Positions 9,003-17,903 of a stretch of 64,000 nucleotides of DNA are shown here, in pieces. Source of the DNA: JAVBNW01 sp031551255 (lineage in GTDB: Bacteria; Bacillota; Clostridia; Christensenellales; UBA1750); assembly GCA_031551255.1 (NCBI GenBank), contig JAVBNW010000066.1, positions 23,969 to 87,968 of the forward strand, given 5' to 3'. The notes under the pieces are model-generated. The model was given only the letters and a program-made list of their open reading frames with translations, did not search any database and had not been told where the DNA came from. Numbering within the stretch: the stretch's first letter is position 1; every line of letters begins with the position of its first letter. Both the position numbers and the translations under genes were made by a program.

Positions 9003-9689
9003 TCAGGCGGCAAGGATGTCGGCATACGTCACGGTTTTCTCGGCGCGGCCCGCGATGATGACGGCATCGCGAAAATGCGCATGCCAGTCGGTCAGGATGA
9101 ACCGGCCGTCGTCGGTGTAGCCCTGCGCCGCGACGACCTCGCGCGTGGGGCGCATCGTGTGATCGAAGTGCTTATGCGCGTCCAGCCCGTAAAGCGTGCC
9201 GCACTCATCGTAGCCCGCCGCGACGTGCCAGTCGGGGCCGTCGCCCAGCTTCATCAGCACGGGTAGCCCGGCATCGACCGATGCTTTCACGGCCGTGAAG
9301 ATATCGTCACGCGCCGTCCCGCCCGACAAGCGCCGCCACGAGAGTCCGGCGAAGCCGAAGATGAAGCCGAAGTATTCGTCGAGCCAGCGCCAGCCCGGAT
9401 ACCAGACGGGCAGCGTCTGATATTCGGAGGTTTCCTCCGGCCATGCCCAGCCGGCCGAGACGCCGGTGAACGACTGATAGTCGTGATAGAGCTGCGCGCG
9501 GTGCTTCTGCATGGCGGTGGTAGTGCAGTTTCCGCATTGGACGCAATCGGAGCCCTTCTGCCCGCAAAAATGCGGCGCTTCCTCGGTAAAGCCGAGCGCC
9601 GAAACCAATACCGTCTCCAGCGCGCCGAAAAAGGGACTCGATTCGGCGCCGTCGGGGAAGGGCAGCATGTCGGGCAGCCGCTTGATCAT
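9003..9689 (-). CDS. C39/BtrH-like papain-fold protein
   Basis: 228 residues; AGGAGG stands eight bases before the ATG. It contains a Cys-rich segment (CGQKGSDCVQCGNC, residues about 43-56) and, near residues 150-170, LPVLMKLGDGPDWHVAAGYDECGTLYGLD, the usual H-x-x-x-GYD strand of C39/BtrH-type papain-like domains. Such domains cleave or transfer acyl or peptidyl groups, or only bind ligands. It starts 64 bases after the MerR-fusion gene, whose C-terminal half is a distant relative. Expression is probably from the MerR promoter at 12449-12479. It has no signal peptide, so it should be cytoplasmic. Confidence 0.6.
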   Translation of the reverse strand: MIKRLPDMLPFPDGAESSPFFGALETVLVSALGFTEEAPHFCGQKGSDCVQCGNCTTTAMQKHRAQLYHDYQSFTGVSAGWAWPEETSEYQTLPVWYPGWRWLDEYFGFIFGFAGLSWRRLSGGTARDDIFTAVKASVDAGLPVLMKLGDGPDWHVAAGYDECGTLYGLDAHKHFDHTMRPTREVVAAQGYTDDGRFILTDWHAHFRDAVIIAGRAEKTVTYADILAA

Positions 9690-9753
9690 CGGTTCATCCT
9701 CCTATACCCTTTCGTTGCAGGCGATGGAATACCCCAGCAACGAGGCGATGCCG

Positions 9754-12414
9754 CTATGATGTCGGCAAGCGCTCGCGGAGTATCTCGAGCACTTCGTCCA
9801 TGCACGCCGCCGCTTCCCGGATCTTCGCCGCGATTCTTGCGCGCTTCCCCTTATCCTGCAAATTCGGGAGCGTGACGTTGAAGCCGCCGCCGAGCGCCTC
9901 CAGGTCGCCGCCGTCGTCGTCGTTCCATATCTTGGCCGTGCGGTCATACAGCTCGCTGATGTCCGCGATAAAGGCGAGATCGGGATTGAGCACCAGGGCG
10001 CGGTCGAGGAATAGCTGGGAGCAGCTTCCGTTGGTAGCCATGTTGCAGATGTTGCTCACATGCACGCCCCACGCGTTAAATGCTTCCGGCGTTATGCCGT
10101 CGAACTTCCCCGATTCAATGCCGCCGGCCCACGCGCGGAAGGCTTCCGGGCCAAAGCAGAACGCGTCGTTTTTCACGGCGAGCAGCCGGGGCATGTCCAG
10201 GATGACGCCCCGGTATGCCTGCTTAAGGTCGATCACGCGTTTCCTCTCCCCGACAAAGAGCCATCCCCTTGCGTTGCATTCGAGGGAAGGATCATCGGCA
10301 AACACCCGCTCGATCGGCACGCGCTCGGGCTCGGTCTTGTCCCCCGTCAGGAACAGAAGGGTCTTCCCGTGTTCCTCGTAGCCCACGTAGATGCCCCACG
10401 GCGGCCCGCCCCGCGTGACCGCGATGACGGGGACGGCTTTATCGATGTAGGCGATGAGCGTCTGGAGGTACATCTCCTTGTTCGCCCGGAGCTGCTGCCC
10501 GGAGACGAAGGTGCTGGCATAGCCGCATTTCTCAAAGATGCCCTCGAAGTAGCTTCCGCCCTCGCGGTTGAACATGCAGGCCGACGCCGCCTCGCCCATG
10601 TATTCGCCATAGGAATACACCTGCGCCAGAACATCGCCCGTCAGCCCCGCGAAGAACCAGTAGCCGAAATCCGGCTCGTCCCGATAGGCGCCAAGGGATT
10701 CCATCACATACCGGGCGCAGCCGTTGAACCAGTAGTTTTCGCCATGCTCGCTGGTGATGAATCGATGGATGTTGGGGATCGCGTTGTTGCTTCGCTTGGT
10801 GATCACGGTAAGCGCGCCTTCCTTCATCTTGATTTTCGATGGCTGCACAAGCTGCGAAACGCGGATGGAGCGGAAGTATTTCTTGATCGAGCTATCGGAG
10901 CCCAGGATGATCGGCCGGGCCTGCTGCCGCCTTAAATCCGCCGCCATATAGGGGAAATTGACGCCGCAATAGCGAACCTCGCCGTTGATGATCACGGCGA
11001 AGTGCTTCATGCCCACGATCCAGGTGAGATGGTTGTACGCATCCCGGTCAATCCCGCCTCGCTTGGGAACGCTGAAATAATCGCCAAAGACCGGCTGGTG
11101 AAAGCAGATGGCCTCTTGCGACAGCCGCTCGTCGGGACTGTTGTCCATATTGACGCCGAACAGAACATTCAAATCCTCGCCGTGATGAAAACGGATGCTT
11201 TCTTCTTTTTTGCCATGCCCCCAGCCGCCGCTCTCCTCGCCGATGCGAAACTCGATATCCACGCGGAACGGCAGCTTCACCGCAATGTTGGTTGACAACA
11301 CACGCGTCGAAATCCACGAGATGTATTCAGCTTCGCCCTCCTCGGTCACGCGGTAATGCGGGCGGTTGATCGGGATCAGTTGATCCATGCCGGCGTCCTG
11401 CGACCACAGGATGGGGTTCTGCGTCTCGATTTCCTCAACCGAAACCGTGCCGGGAGCCAACTCGTCCGGCCTACCGAACAGCGCCGCGTCGGCCAGCCGT
11501 TTCTTCACGGGGACGAGCAAAGAAACCAGCTCGCGCTTCTCATCGGGCGAGATGAGGTTCTCCAGCATGGCCTCGTGGCGCAGGCAACCGTCATGCCCGT
11601 AATCGATCTCGTAGAACTTGTTCCCGTCGAAATCGGCTATGAGCGAGCGGAACCGCTCGCCCAAGTCCTCGTCAAGGTACACGTTGACCGACGCGAACAA
11701 CCCGCCCTCGAACGCTTCATCGGCATAGGGGCTGTCGTTGATAAAATCATCCGGGACGCGTAGGATAGCGGCGTCACCGGCACTCGTCTGAAACTCAAAC
11801 CGCTCATGCTGCCCCGGCTCGCCGGTCAGGGGGCCATGAGCCTGCACCCAGCGCTGAAAGCCGTCCGGGTCGGAGGTTTCCGGGTTGCTCCGAGGCCGCG
11901 ACGATAAAACGCGCATGGCCGGCAGCGGGATGATCGACGCTTCAACGGGCCTGGCAAGCCTGTCCGATAGATCGGAAAGCTCGTCATAGATCACGGATTT
12001 CTTATGCTCCAGGGTATCCAGCCGCTCCTCCATTTTTTCATAGAGAATCGGCAGCGCGGAAATCCTCGTCACGCCGTTTTGGATCATGGCCTGCAGAAAC
12101 TCATTGACCACGCCGCGAAGCTCCGCCAGGGCGTCGACCTCGTCGTCGATGGCGCGTATGCGGTTGACGAACGTCTCCACCACGACGCTCATATCCTCGC
12201 TCTCATAGATGCGGATGATATCCTTGATGGGAATCTGCATCTTGCGGAGCACCATGATTTGCTTTAATCGCTCGATGTTCCCGGTGTCGTAATACCGGTA
12301 TTTTTCGGTATCCGATCTGACGCTTCGGATCAGTCCCGCCTGTTCGTAATACCGCAAGCTGCGGGAGGATATGCCCAGCGTGTTCGTGAGATCGGTGATC
12401 TTGACCAAATCCAT
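9754..12414 (-). CDS. MerR regulator fused to GyrI-like, LamG-like and papain-like domains
   Basis: 886 residues from ATG 12414, which has AAGGGG about nine bases ahead. Residues 1-70 are a MerR helix-turn-helix (VKITDLTNTLGISSRSLRYY...), followed by the usual dimerisation coiled coil to about 135. About 165-320 resembles a GyrI/effector-binding fold. About 365-525 looks like a concanavalin/LamG sheet (FHHGEDLNVLFGVN, HFAVIINGEVRYCGV). About 550-725 is papain-like, with NYWFNGCARYV and a GIYVGYEEHGKTLLF strand where the usual catalytic His is Gly. The rest is helical. MerR proteins are normally 110-300 residues, so this is an extreme fusion. I infer a transcriptional sensor whose C-terminal domains bind the signal. 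Domain names beyond MerR are tentative. Confidence 0.75.
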   Translation of the reverse strand: MDLVKITDLTNTLGISSRSLRYYEQAGLIRSVRSDTEKYRYYDTGNIERLKQIMVLRKMQIPIKDIIRIYESEDMSVVVETFVNRIRAIDDEVDALAELRGVVNEFLQAMIQNGVTRISALPILYEKMEERLDTLEHKKSVIYDELSDLSDRLARPVEASIIPLPAMRVLSSRPRSNPETSDPDGFQRWVQAHGPLTGEPGQHERFEFQTSAGDAAILRVPDDFINDSPYADEAFEGGLFASVNVYLDEDLGERFRSLIADFDGNKFYEIDYGHDGCLRHEAMLENLISPDEKRELVSLLVPVKKRLADAALFGRPDELAPGTVSVEEIETQNPILWSQDAGMDQLIPINRPHYRVTEEGEAEYISWISTRVLSTNIAVKLPFRVDIEFRIGEESGGWGHGKKEESIRFHHGEDLNVLFGVNMDNSPDERLSQEAICFHQPVFGDYFSVPKRGGIDRDAYNHLTWIVGMKHFAVIINGEVRYCGVNFPYMAADLRRQQARPIILGSDSSIKKYFRSIRVSQLVQPSKIKMKEGALTVITKRSNNAIPNIHRFITSEHGENYWFNGCARYVMESLGAYRDEPDFGYWFFAGLTGDVLAQVYSYGEYMGEAASACMFNREGGSYFEGIFEKCGYASTFVSGQQLRANKEMYLQTLIAYIDKAVPVIAVTRGGPPWGIYVGYEEHGKTLLFLTGDKTEPERVPIERVFADDPSLECNARGWLFVGERKRVIDLKQAYRGVILDMPRLLAVKNDAFCFGPEAFRAWAGGIESGKFDGITPEAFNAWGVHVSNICNMATNGSCSQLFLDRALVLNPDLAFIADISELYDRTAKIWNDDDGGDLEALGGGFNVTLPNLQDKGKRARIAAKIREAAACMDEVLEILRERLPTS

Positions 12415-12448
12415 TGGCGCACGCCCCTTGTATGCCTTGATGGTCACA

Positions 12449-12479
12449 AGCATATCACTTGACCACGCGTCAATGTCAA
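12449..12479 (-). promoter_or_regulatory. MerR-type promoter with 19-bp spacer and dyad operator
   Basis: On the minus strand TTGACA (12474-12479) and TATGCT (12449-12454) are separated by exactly 19 bases. The spacer contains the dyad TTGAC-N5-GTCAA (12459-12473). Over-long spacers with a central dyad are the hallmark of MerR-activated promoters. It lies 35 bases before the ATG of the MerR fusion, so it is probably autoregulatory and drives the downstream papain-like genes. Confidence 0.8.
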
Positions 12480-12722
12480 TGAAAAACAATGATCCCCGCA
12501 GTATTTTCCTTTTTGCTATAGCTATGCTCTGCCATATCCGACGGCCTCTCCATGCTATACCTTAACGGAAACACCGCCGTCCGGCTACGTGGCCGCGGCT
12601 CCATGCCCGTTCACGAACACCGAGGCGCGTGTCAACGGAACGCCGTTGAGCGCAATCGTCGGGAAACTTTTGTAGTATGGAGCGTGTATTTGCTGCCCTG
12701 GGGATACCTATCCTTATCGCCG
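12480..12722. other. Intergenic, nothing recognised
   Basis: Short frames exist on the plus strand but none looks protein-like or has a ribosome site. Confidence 0.4.
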
Positions 12723-13763
12723 CTATCCGTTCTCTCCAAACCAGTATACAATCGAGTCTCTCAACTGCTCAGGCGTACTCCTTTGGAACCCCTGCAACCC
12801 CGGCTCCGGCTTATACGCACTCCAGCAGTCATAATAACTCATATAATTCTTACGCTGAGAAAGATACGCGCGTATTATAGGGGTCGAAAGTGCAACACGA
12901 CCTTCCTGCGGGGTGATAGAAGATGGCTGGGCCTGCCGTGTGGAAATCGATCCGCTGAACCAAGCGATCATGTGGTTGATATGTTCGCGGTCACTGCCTG
13001 CCCAATACATTTTACGGCCCCGAAAACGTATTTCGTCCAAAATACGTTTTGTTTTTTCTAGTGTGGGCATAGTTACCCCTTCGCCTGTTGGATACAGCGC
13101 ATTGAAGATGATGCAGCCGAAAGAACCGGATAGCTTTTGCAGCGTAAACACATCGCCATGCTTTTGCAAGAATCGCCACACCTTGGTCTTTTCCCAGTTC
13201 CAGCGGCGGCCCAAAGTATCCAGCGTCAATGCGGCGCCAATGCGCTCAAACTGGATGACCGGCGCCAGTTGGGAGAACACATCACGCGGATTCCGATAGA
13301 TTGTGTGGCACCAAAGGTCGAGCCAGGCGTCCGCCTCATCAAAGGTATAGCGCTGTTCCACAAGCCGCTGGGTGATGTCTCGCGGCACGCAGAGGAAACC
13401 ATACCCGTCCGTGGTGTACACGACACCCTCGGAGCATGCCGCGCCCGAGCATTTCACGACCCAATCCCTGATCTTATACGTGAGCTTCTTCGTAACGGGA
13501 TCCAAGTCATAATCGATATATCCGAGTTCAGAAAGCTGATCCATGACCTCCAGCGTCTTTTGCCGGTTCTTGATCCACAGAATGCTCTTCAACCCCACAA
13601 CGCCACCAGCCCAGGTTCCAGCCTCGACCTCGTTGATATAGCCGCAATAGGTGGAATGCCCCGCGCGAAAAGCGGCCCTGGAAGCCAATCCGACCCACGC
13701 GCCCATAATCCCCTTGCCCTGTGGTAGCAAGTTGCGCGGCGCCTTAACCCACGAGCATTTCAT
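12723..13763 (-). CDS. Conserved Clostridial mobile-element protein (replication/plasmid-type)
   Basis: 346 residues from ATG 13763, with AAGGAG eight bases ahead. It begins MKCSWVKAPRNLLPQGKGIMGAW and includes GTWAGGVVGLKSIL, DWVVKCSGAACSEG, DAWLDLWCHTIY and RRWNWEKTKVWRFLQ. I recall this protein type from many Clostridial integrative or mobilisable elements. The WNWEKTKVWRF segment looks like a winged helix, as in replication initiators of the DnaD/RepA kind, but the function is not established. No integrase, relaxase or att site was found nearby, so it may be a stranded remnant. A terminator-like hairpin lies just upstream. Confidence 0.6.
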   Translation of the reverse strand: MKCSWVKAPRNLLPQGKGIMGAWVGLASRAAFRAGHSTYCGYINEVEAGTWAGGVVGLKSILWIKNRQKTLEVMDQLSELGYIDYDLDPVTKKLTYKIRDWVVKCSGAACSEGVVYTTDGYGFLCVPRDITQRLVEQRYTFDEADAWLDLWCHTIYRNPRDVFSQLAPVIQFERIGAALTLDTLGRRWNWEKTKVWRFLQKHGDVFTLQKLSGSFGCIIFNALYPTGEGVTMPTLEKTKRILDEIRFRGRKMYWAGSDREHINHMIAWFSGSISTRQAQPSSITPQEGRVALSTPIIRAYLSQRKNYMSYYDCWSAYKPEPGLQGFQRSTPEQLRDSIVYWFGENG

Positions 13764-13793
13764 GACGATGCTCCTTTCAATTGCAAATGAAAA

Positions 13794-13811
13794 GGCCGGC
13801 AAATACCGGCC
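13794..13811 (-). terminator. GGCCGG/CCGGCC hairpin with T tract on the minus strand
   Basis: A 6-bp GC stem with a 6-base loop, followed on the minus strand by TTTTCATTT. It ends 31 bases upstream of the ATG at 13763, so it either ends upstream transcription or acts as a leader attenuator for that gene. Confidence 0.5.
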
Positions 13812-13976
13812 ATAGTTGAGATCAAGACGCCCTATTCTTTTGTGTTTCACCATACCAGATCAACGACGACTTTTACGGTTACACACTTTTTAGGCGCTTA
13901 TTTCAGCTTTTGTCACCGTTTTCATCCAACACGATATGGCCCGTAAAGTGCCTAAAACAAAGGGCTTCTACACACC

Positions 13977-15242
13977 TTAGCGTTGTAGTAAAACGATCGT
14001 CTCCACATGCGCGGTCCACGGAAACATGTCCACGGGAACCGCTTGGATGAGCCGGTATGCCCCGGACAGCGCCTTGACATCCCGCGCAAGCGTCGCCGGA
14101 TCGCACGAGATGTACACGATCTTTTCGGGCCGGGCCTCGAGTGCCGCGGCAATCACCTTTTCGTCACAGCCCCGGCGCGGCGGGTCGAGCACGAGCACAT
14201 CGCAGCGCATGCCCGGCAAAAGCGCCTCGCAAGCCCCGAGCAAAAAGCGTACGTTGCGTGCGCCGTTCATCTGCGCCGACTCGCGCGCCTGGGCGGTCGC
14301 GTCCGGAACGATCTCGATGCCCACCGCCTCCTTCGCACGCGCGGCCAGCAGCTGCGTAAGGCTGCCCGCTCCGCAGTAGGCGTCGATCACCCGCTCCGAA
14401 CCGTTGAGCTGCGCGAGATTGAGCGCAGCTTCGTACAGCCTGTCCGCCTGCGCGGGGTTCACCTGGCGAAAACTGCCGGGCGATACCCTGGCGCGCACGC
14501 CCATAGCCTCTTCCTCGAGAAAAATTGCGCCCCAAAGTGGGCGATAGAGGCCTTCTTTTCCTTCTTCGCCCGCGCCCATGCCCCAAAGCGCCCCGGCAAG
14601 CTGCGGAAGTTTTTCGCGCATCCGCTGTGCCCATCGCCCGGCGAGGGGCGGCTTTTCGCGCGCATGCAGCGCCGCAAGCGCGGAACCGCCCCGCGCGGTG
14701 CACATCAAAAGCGACAGCGCCTCTCCGCCCTCGCCGAGCCATGCGCGGGTAGCCTCCAGTGCAGGCGCAAACGCCCGCCCCTGCAAGAGACAGTCCGCCA
14801 TAGGGACGATGCTGCGGCTATTCGCGCGGTAAAACCCGATTTCTCCGCCGTCAGCCGGTACGACGGCCTTGTTGCGGTAGCGCCACGGGTCTTCCATGCC
14901 GGCGATTTGCGTAACCGGAGCATTCTTAAGGCCCCCAATGCGCGCAAGGCAATCGCAAACGCGTCGCCGCTTTTGCTCAAGCGCCCTTGTATAGCCCATA
15001 TGCTGCATCGAGCAGCCACCGCAAGCCCCGTAATACGGGCATGGGGCAACCGCGCGCTCCGGGCTTGCGCACAGAACGTCCAAAAGATCGGCAAATGCAT
15101 GGCTCTTTTGCTCGCGAAGCATGCGCACGCGCACATTCTCCCCCGCAAGCGCCCCCTGCACAAACACGGCCTTGCGCTGCCAAAAACCGATGCCCACGCC
15201 CTCTCCGCTCTCCCTGGAGATCTCCAAATCGAACTCGCGCAC
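13977..15242 (-). CDS. rlmD: 23S rRNA (uracil-C5)-methyltransferase, RlmD/RumA family
   Basis: 421 residues; the GTG start has GGAGGT five bases ahead. An N-terminal TRAM-like part is followed by a Cys cluster (CPYYGACGGCSMQH, residues about 68-81) typical of the 4Fe-4S site in RumA-type enzymes. The SAM-binding fold shows DAYCGAGSL and the C-terminus has LDPPRRGC and the catalytic ISCDPATLARD motif. The family methylates C5 of uridine in 23S rRNA (U1939 and/or U747 in model bacteria), using SAM. It is divergent from the dehydratase operon at 15566. Subfamily (RlmD versus RlmCD) cannot be decided from sequence alone. Confidence 0.9.
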   Translation of the reverse strand: MREFDLEISRESGEGVGIGFWQRKAVFVQGALAGENVRVRMLREQKSHAFADLLDVLCASPERAVAPCPYYGACGGCSMQHMGYTRALEQKRRRVCDCLARIGGLKNAPVTQIAGMEDPWRYRNKAVVPADGGEIGFYRANSRSIVPMADCLLQGRAFAPALEATRAWLGEGGEALSLLMCTARGGSALAALHAREKPPLAGRWAQRMREKLPQLAGALWGMGAGEEGKEGLYRPLWGAIFLEEEAMGVRARVSPGSFRQVNPAQADRLYEAALNLAQLNGSERVIDAYCGAGSLTQLLAARAKEAVGIEIVPDATAQARESAQMNGARNVRFLLGACEALLPGMRCDVLVLDPPRRGCDEKVIAAALEARPEKIVYISCDPATLARDVKALSGAYRLIQAVPVDMFPWTAHVETIVLLQR

Positions 15243-15565
15243 GATACCTCCACGCCGGCCTCGCCGCCTCGTCGGTTGACGAGCGCCGCCTAATTCGCTA
15301 TGCTGTTTGCATCTTCATCGGCATTTATGGCCGCCGACCTTGAAAACCGGACAAAACGAGCGAACAGCTTTTCAAGCTTTTCACCTCCTCGCGAAGGCGA
15401 AGAGAAGCGTGACCGACAGCCACGTCGACTGACGTCGACAACGCGGAGCGGAAAAAAGGCTGCTCAGGCGCCCGAACCGAATTTTCAGACTCGACGACTA
15501 TATACATCGTTTTTAGTGTAACATATTCCCGCCCGGCATTTCAATGCGGCGAAGGAGGACGAACG
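15243..15565. promoter_or_regulatory. Divergent intergenic region with paired ACGTCGAC repeats
   Basis: This 323-base gap separates rlmD (minus) from the dehydratase operon (plus) and must hold both promoters, though no strong -35/-10 pair stands out. ACGTCGAC occurs at 15422-15429 and again at 15432-15439, one helical turn apart, each containing the palindrome GTCGAC. This could be an operator. Confidence 0.35.
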
Positions 15566-16720
15566 ATGCGCATCAGCAACATCACAACCTGGCTGGTATC
15601 CCCGACGGGCGTGTATTTAAGGATCGACACGGACGAAGGCATTTGCGGCTATGGCGAGGCGACGATACCCTACTTTCCCCAATCTGCCCACGGTATGCTC
15701 AAGGATATTAAGGCCTATCTGCTGGGCGAGGATCCATTCCGCATCGAATATTTGTGGCAGTCGCTGTTCCGTGATATGTTCATGCGCGGCGGGCCCTCGC
15801 ACATGGCGGCGATCAGCGCGGTGGACATGGCGCTTTACGATATCAAGGGCAAGGCGCTGGGCGTTCCGGTGTACGAGCTGCTCGGCGGACTCGCGCGCGA
15901 CAAGGTACGCCTGTACGGCCACGTCGCTGCCAAAAGCGCGGGAGAAATCGCCGCCAAGGCGAAAAAGCTGGCGGATACGGGCGTGACGATGATCAGGTTC
16001 CGCGCATTTCACGGCTCGGATGCCCAAAGGGAGTTCGACTACGCCACGGGCGTCGCCGAGCAGCTCGATTACTTGGATGCAATCCAGGCTACAGTCGGCT
16101 CCGCCGCCGACATCATCGTAGAGTGTCACGGTCGCTACGACCTGCCCTGGGCCGTAAAGCTCGCCAAGCAGTTGGAAAAGCGCGAGCATATCTTCTTTAT
16201 GGAAGATCCTCTCAGGCAGGAAAATCCCGCCATGATGGAAGCGCTGCGCCGCCAAACCTCCGTGCCCCTCGCCACCGGCGAACGCTGCCACAGCCGCTGG
16301 GATTTTCGCGAGCTGTTCACCGCCAACTCCATCGACTACGCAAGGCCCGATGTATGCCATTGCGGCGGGATCAGCGAGATGATGAAAATCGCCTCCTTCG
16401 CGCAGACATACGGCGTATCCGTCGTGCCACACAATACGCAGGGACCCTTGGGCATGGCCGCCTGCCTGCACGCGGCGTTTGCGATCGACAACATCTCGGT
16501 GGTCGAGGCTGCCTATGCCAACCCCGACAACGTGGATCGCAAGGCGGAGGCGTTTGCGCAAAGCTGGCCTGCCTGCGCAGGCGGCTACTCCCTCCCGCCC
16601 AAAGGCCCCGGGCTGGGCGTTACGGTCGATGAGGCGGCGCTTGACGAGGCGCAGGCGAACTTTCGCCCGCCGGTTCAGCCCCGGCTGCGCGCGTACGATG
16701 GCTCCGTGCGGGATTGGTAG
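15566..16720 (+). CDS. Mandelate racemase/muconate-lactonizing family sugar-acid dehydratase
   Basis: 384 residues, AAGGAGG seven bases before the ATG. An enolase-superfamily barrel: the N-terminal capping domain is followed by AISAVDMALYDIKGKALGVPVYELLGG. Metal ligands are seen in IIVECHGRYD, FMEDPLRQEN and ATGERCHSRWDF, and a catalytic His in PHNTQGPLG. This layout fits galactonate/mannonate-type dehydratases, which turn an aldonic acid into its 2-keto-3-deoxy product. The substrate cannot be fixed from sequence. It is the first gene of a closely spaced run reaching at least 18527, and pairs logically with the mannonate dehydratase at 43679. Confidence 0.85.
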   Translation: MRISNITTWLVSPTGVYLRIDTDEGICGYGEATIPYFPQSAHGMLKDIKAYLLGEDPFRIEYLWQSLFRDMFMRGGPSHMAAISAVDMALYDIKGKALGVPVYELLGGLARDKVRLYGHVAAKSAGEIAAKAKKLADTGVTMIRFRAFHGSDAQREFDYATGVAEQLDYLDAIQATVGSAADIIVECHGRYDLPWAVKLAKQLEKREHIFFMEDPLRQENPAMMEALRRQTSVPLATGERCHSRWDFRELFTANSIDYARPDVCHCGGISEMMKIASFAQTYGVSVVPHNTQGPLGMAACLHAAFAIDNISVVEAAYANPDNVDRKAEAFAQSWPACAGGYSLPPKGPGLGVTVDEAALDEAQANFRPPVQPRLRAYDGSVRDW

Positions 16721-16757
16721 GGCGCATAGGACAACATAAAGAGAAGGGTAAGTGCCC

Positions 16758-17297
16758 ATGAAGCTTGCGGCAGGCGCGAAGGCTCCCAATTTTTCATATA
16801 ACACTCCTTATGAAACGAACGTGAACTTCTACGCCTCGCTCAGGGCAAGGCATAACATCCTCATTTTTTCGCGCTATATCGGCTGCCCGCTCTGCCAGCT
16901 GAAGCTTATGCAAACGGCAAGCGAGTATGCCGCGGTTGCACGGGCAGGCGGCGAGATCTACTTCGTGCTGCAGTCCACTGTGGAAAGCGCGAAAGAACAG
17001 CTGGAAGAGATGGGCGTTCGTTTTCCGGTGATCCTCGATCCTGACGAAGCACTGTACAAACTCTACGGCGTATCGCCTGCAAAATCGAAGCTTGGGCTGG
17101 CATCGCCCACGGTAATAGGGCTAATCGGCCAAGCAAAGCGCGAAGGCATAGCGCATGGAAAACACGAGGGAAACGAGCTTCAGCTACCGGCCACGTTTAT
17201 CGTAGGCGAACACGGCGTCGTCGAGTATGCCCGCTACGGCAGGCACGGCGCGGATTATCCCAGCCTTACTACGCTGCTGTCGTTGCTGGAAAAATAG
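16758..17297 (+). CDS. AhpC/TSA-type peroxiredoxin-like protein
   Basis: 179 residues. ATG 16758 has AAGGG ten bases ahead; a GTG two codons earlier is an alternative. Residues about 30-45 read HNILIFSRYIGCPLCQLKLM, giving a CxxC-type active site in the thioredoxin-fold PRX-like group. LQLPATFIVGEHGVVEYARYGRHGADYP near the end is the usual cis-Pro region. The family reduces peroxides or acts as a thiol oxidoreductase in the cytoplasm. It starts 37 bases after the dehydratase and so is probably cotranscribed. Confidence 0.8.
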   Translation: MKLAAGAKAPNFSYNTPYETNVNFYASLRARHNILIFSRYIGCPLCQLKLMQTASEYAAVARAGGEIYFVLQSTVESAKEQLEEMGVRFPVILDPDEALYKLYGVSPAKSKLGLASPTVIGLIGQAKREGIAHGKHEGNELQLPATFIVGEHGVVEYARYGRHGADYPSLTTLLSLLEK

Positions 17298-17324
17298 CGC
17301 CCATACGGCGGAGGTGCTTGTGCT

Positions 17325-17876
17325 ATGCGCTATGTCGCCCTGTTCCGCGGCCTAAACGTCGGCGGCAGGAACATCGTAAAAATGGCGGAGTTAAAGGCGA
17401 TGCTTACAGAGCTGGGCCTTGAGGATGTGCGGACGTACATCCAGAGCGGGAATGCTCTATTTTCGTCCGGCGAAGGGGAAGCGGCCCTATCGCTCGCCAT
17501 TGAGCGGGCGTTTACGGATAGGTTCGGCTTTCACAGCGGCGTCGCGCTGCGGGCGCAGGATGAGTTGGCGGCGATTGTGTCGGGCGTTCCGTTTTCGCTG
17601 GAAGAAATCGTCGCGGCGGAAAAGGCGGCGGCGGGCGCCGAGGCCCTGTATTGCTATTTGCTCGCCGAAACGGCGCCCCGCGCCGAGATAGAGATGCTGT
17701 GCGCTTCGTATACTGGCCGGGACAGGCTTGTTGCATCCGGGCGCGAAATCTATCTTTTGTGTCGCCAGAGCATTCGCGATTCCAAGCCGGCGATGTCTCT
17801 TCAAAAGCTCGCATTGCCCATGACATCGCGCAATCTCAAGACGCTGCGGAAGCTATACGAGCTTATGATCGCGTAA
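17325..17876 (+). CDS. DUF1697 family protein
   Basis: 183 residues, GGAGGT nine bases before the ATG. The start MRYVALFRGLNVGGRN, then ELKAMLTELGLEDVRTYIQSGNALFSS, and the tail MTSRNLKTLRKLYELM are all diagnostic of DUF1697, a widespread cytoplasmic protein of unknown function. It lies 27 bases after the peroxiredoxin-like gene and 27 before the acetyltransferase. Nothing in it indicates a substrate. Confidence 0.9.
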   Translation: MRYVALFRGLNVGGRNIVKMAELKAMLTELGLEDVRTYIQSGNALFSSGEGEAALSLAIERAFTDRFGFHSGVALRAQDELAAIVSGVPFSLEEIVAAEKAAAGAEALYCYLLAETAPRAEIEMLCASYTGRDRLVASGREIYLLCRQSIRDSKPAMSLQKLALPMTSRNLKTLRKLYELMIA

Positions 17877-17903
17877 AATCGGCGGGTTAGCGAGGTGCAT
17901 AGT

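Noticed and set aside
14007..15293. A 428-codon open frame on the plus strand opposite rlmD
   Set aside because: Arg/Ala/His-rich shadow of a GC-rich gene; rlmD on the minus strand has all family motifs.
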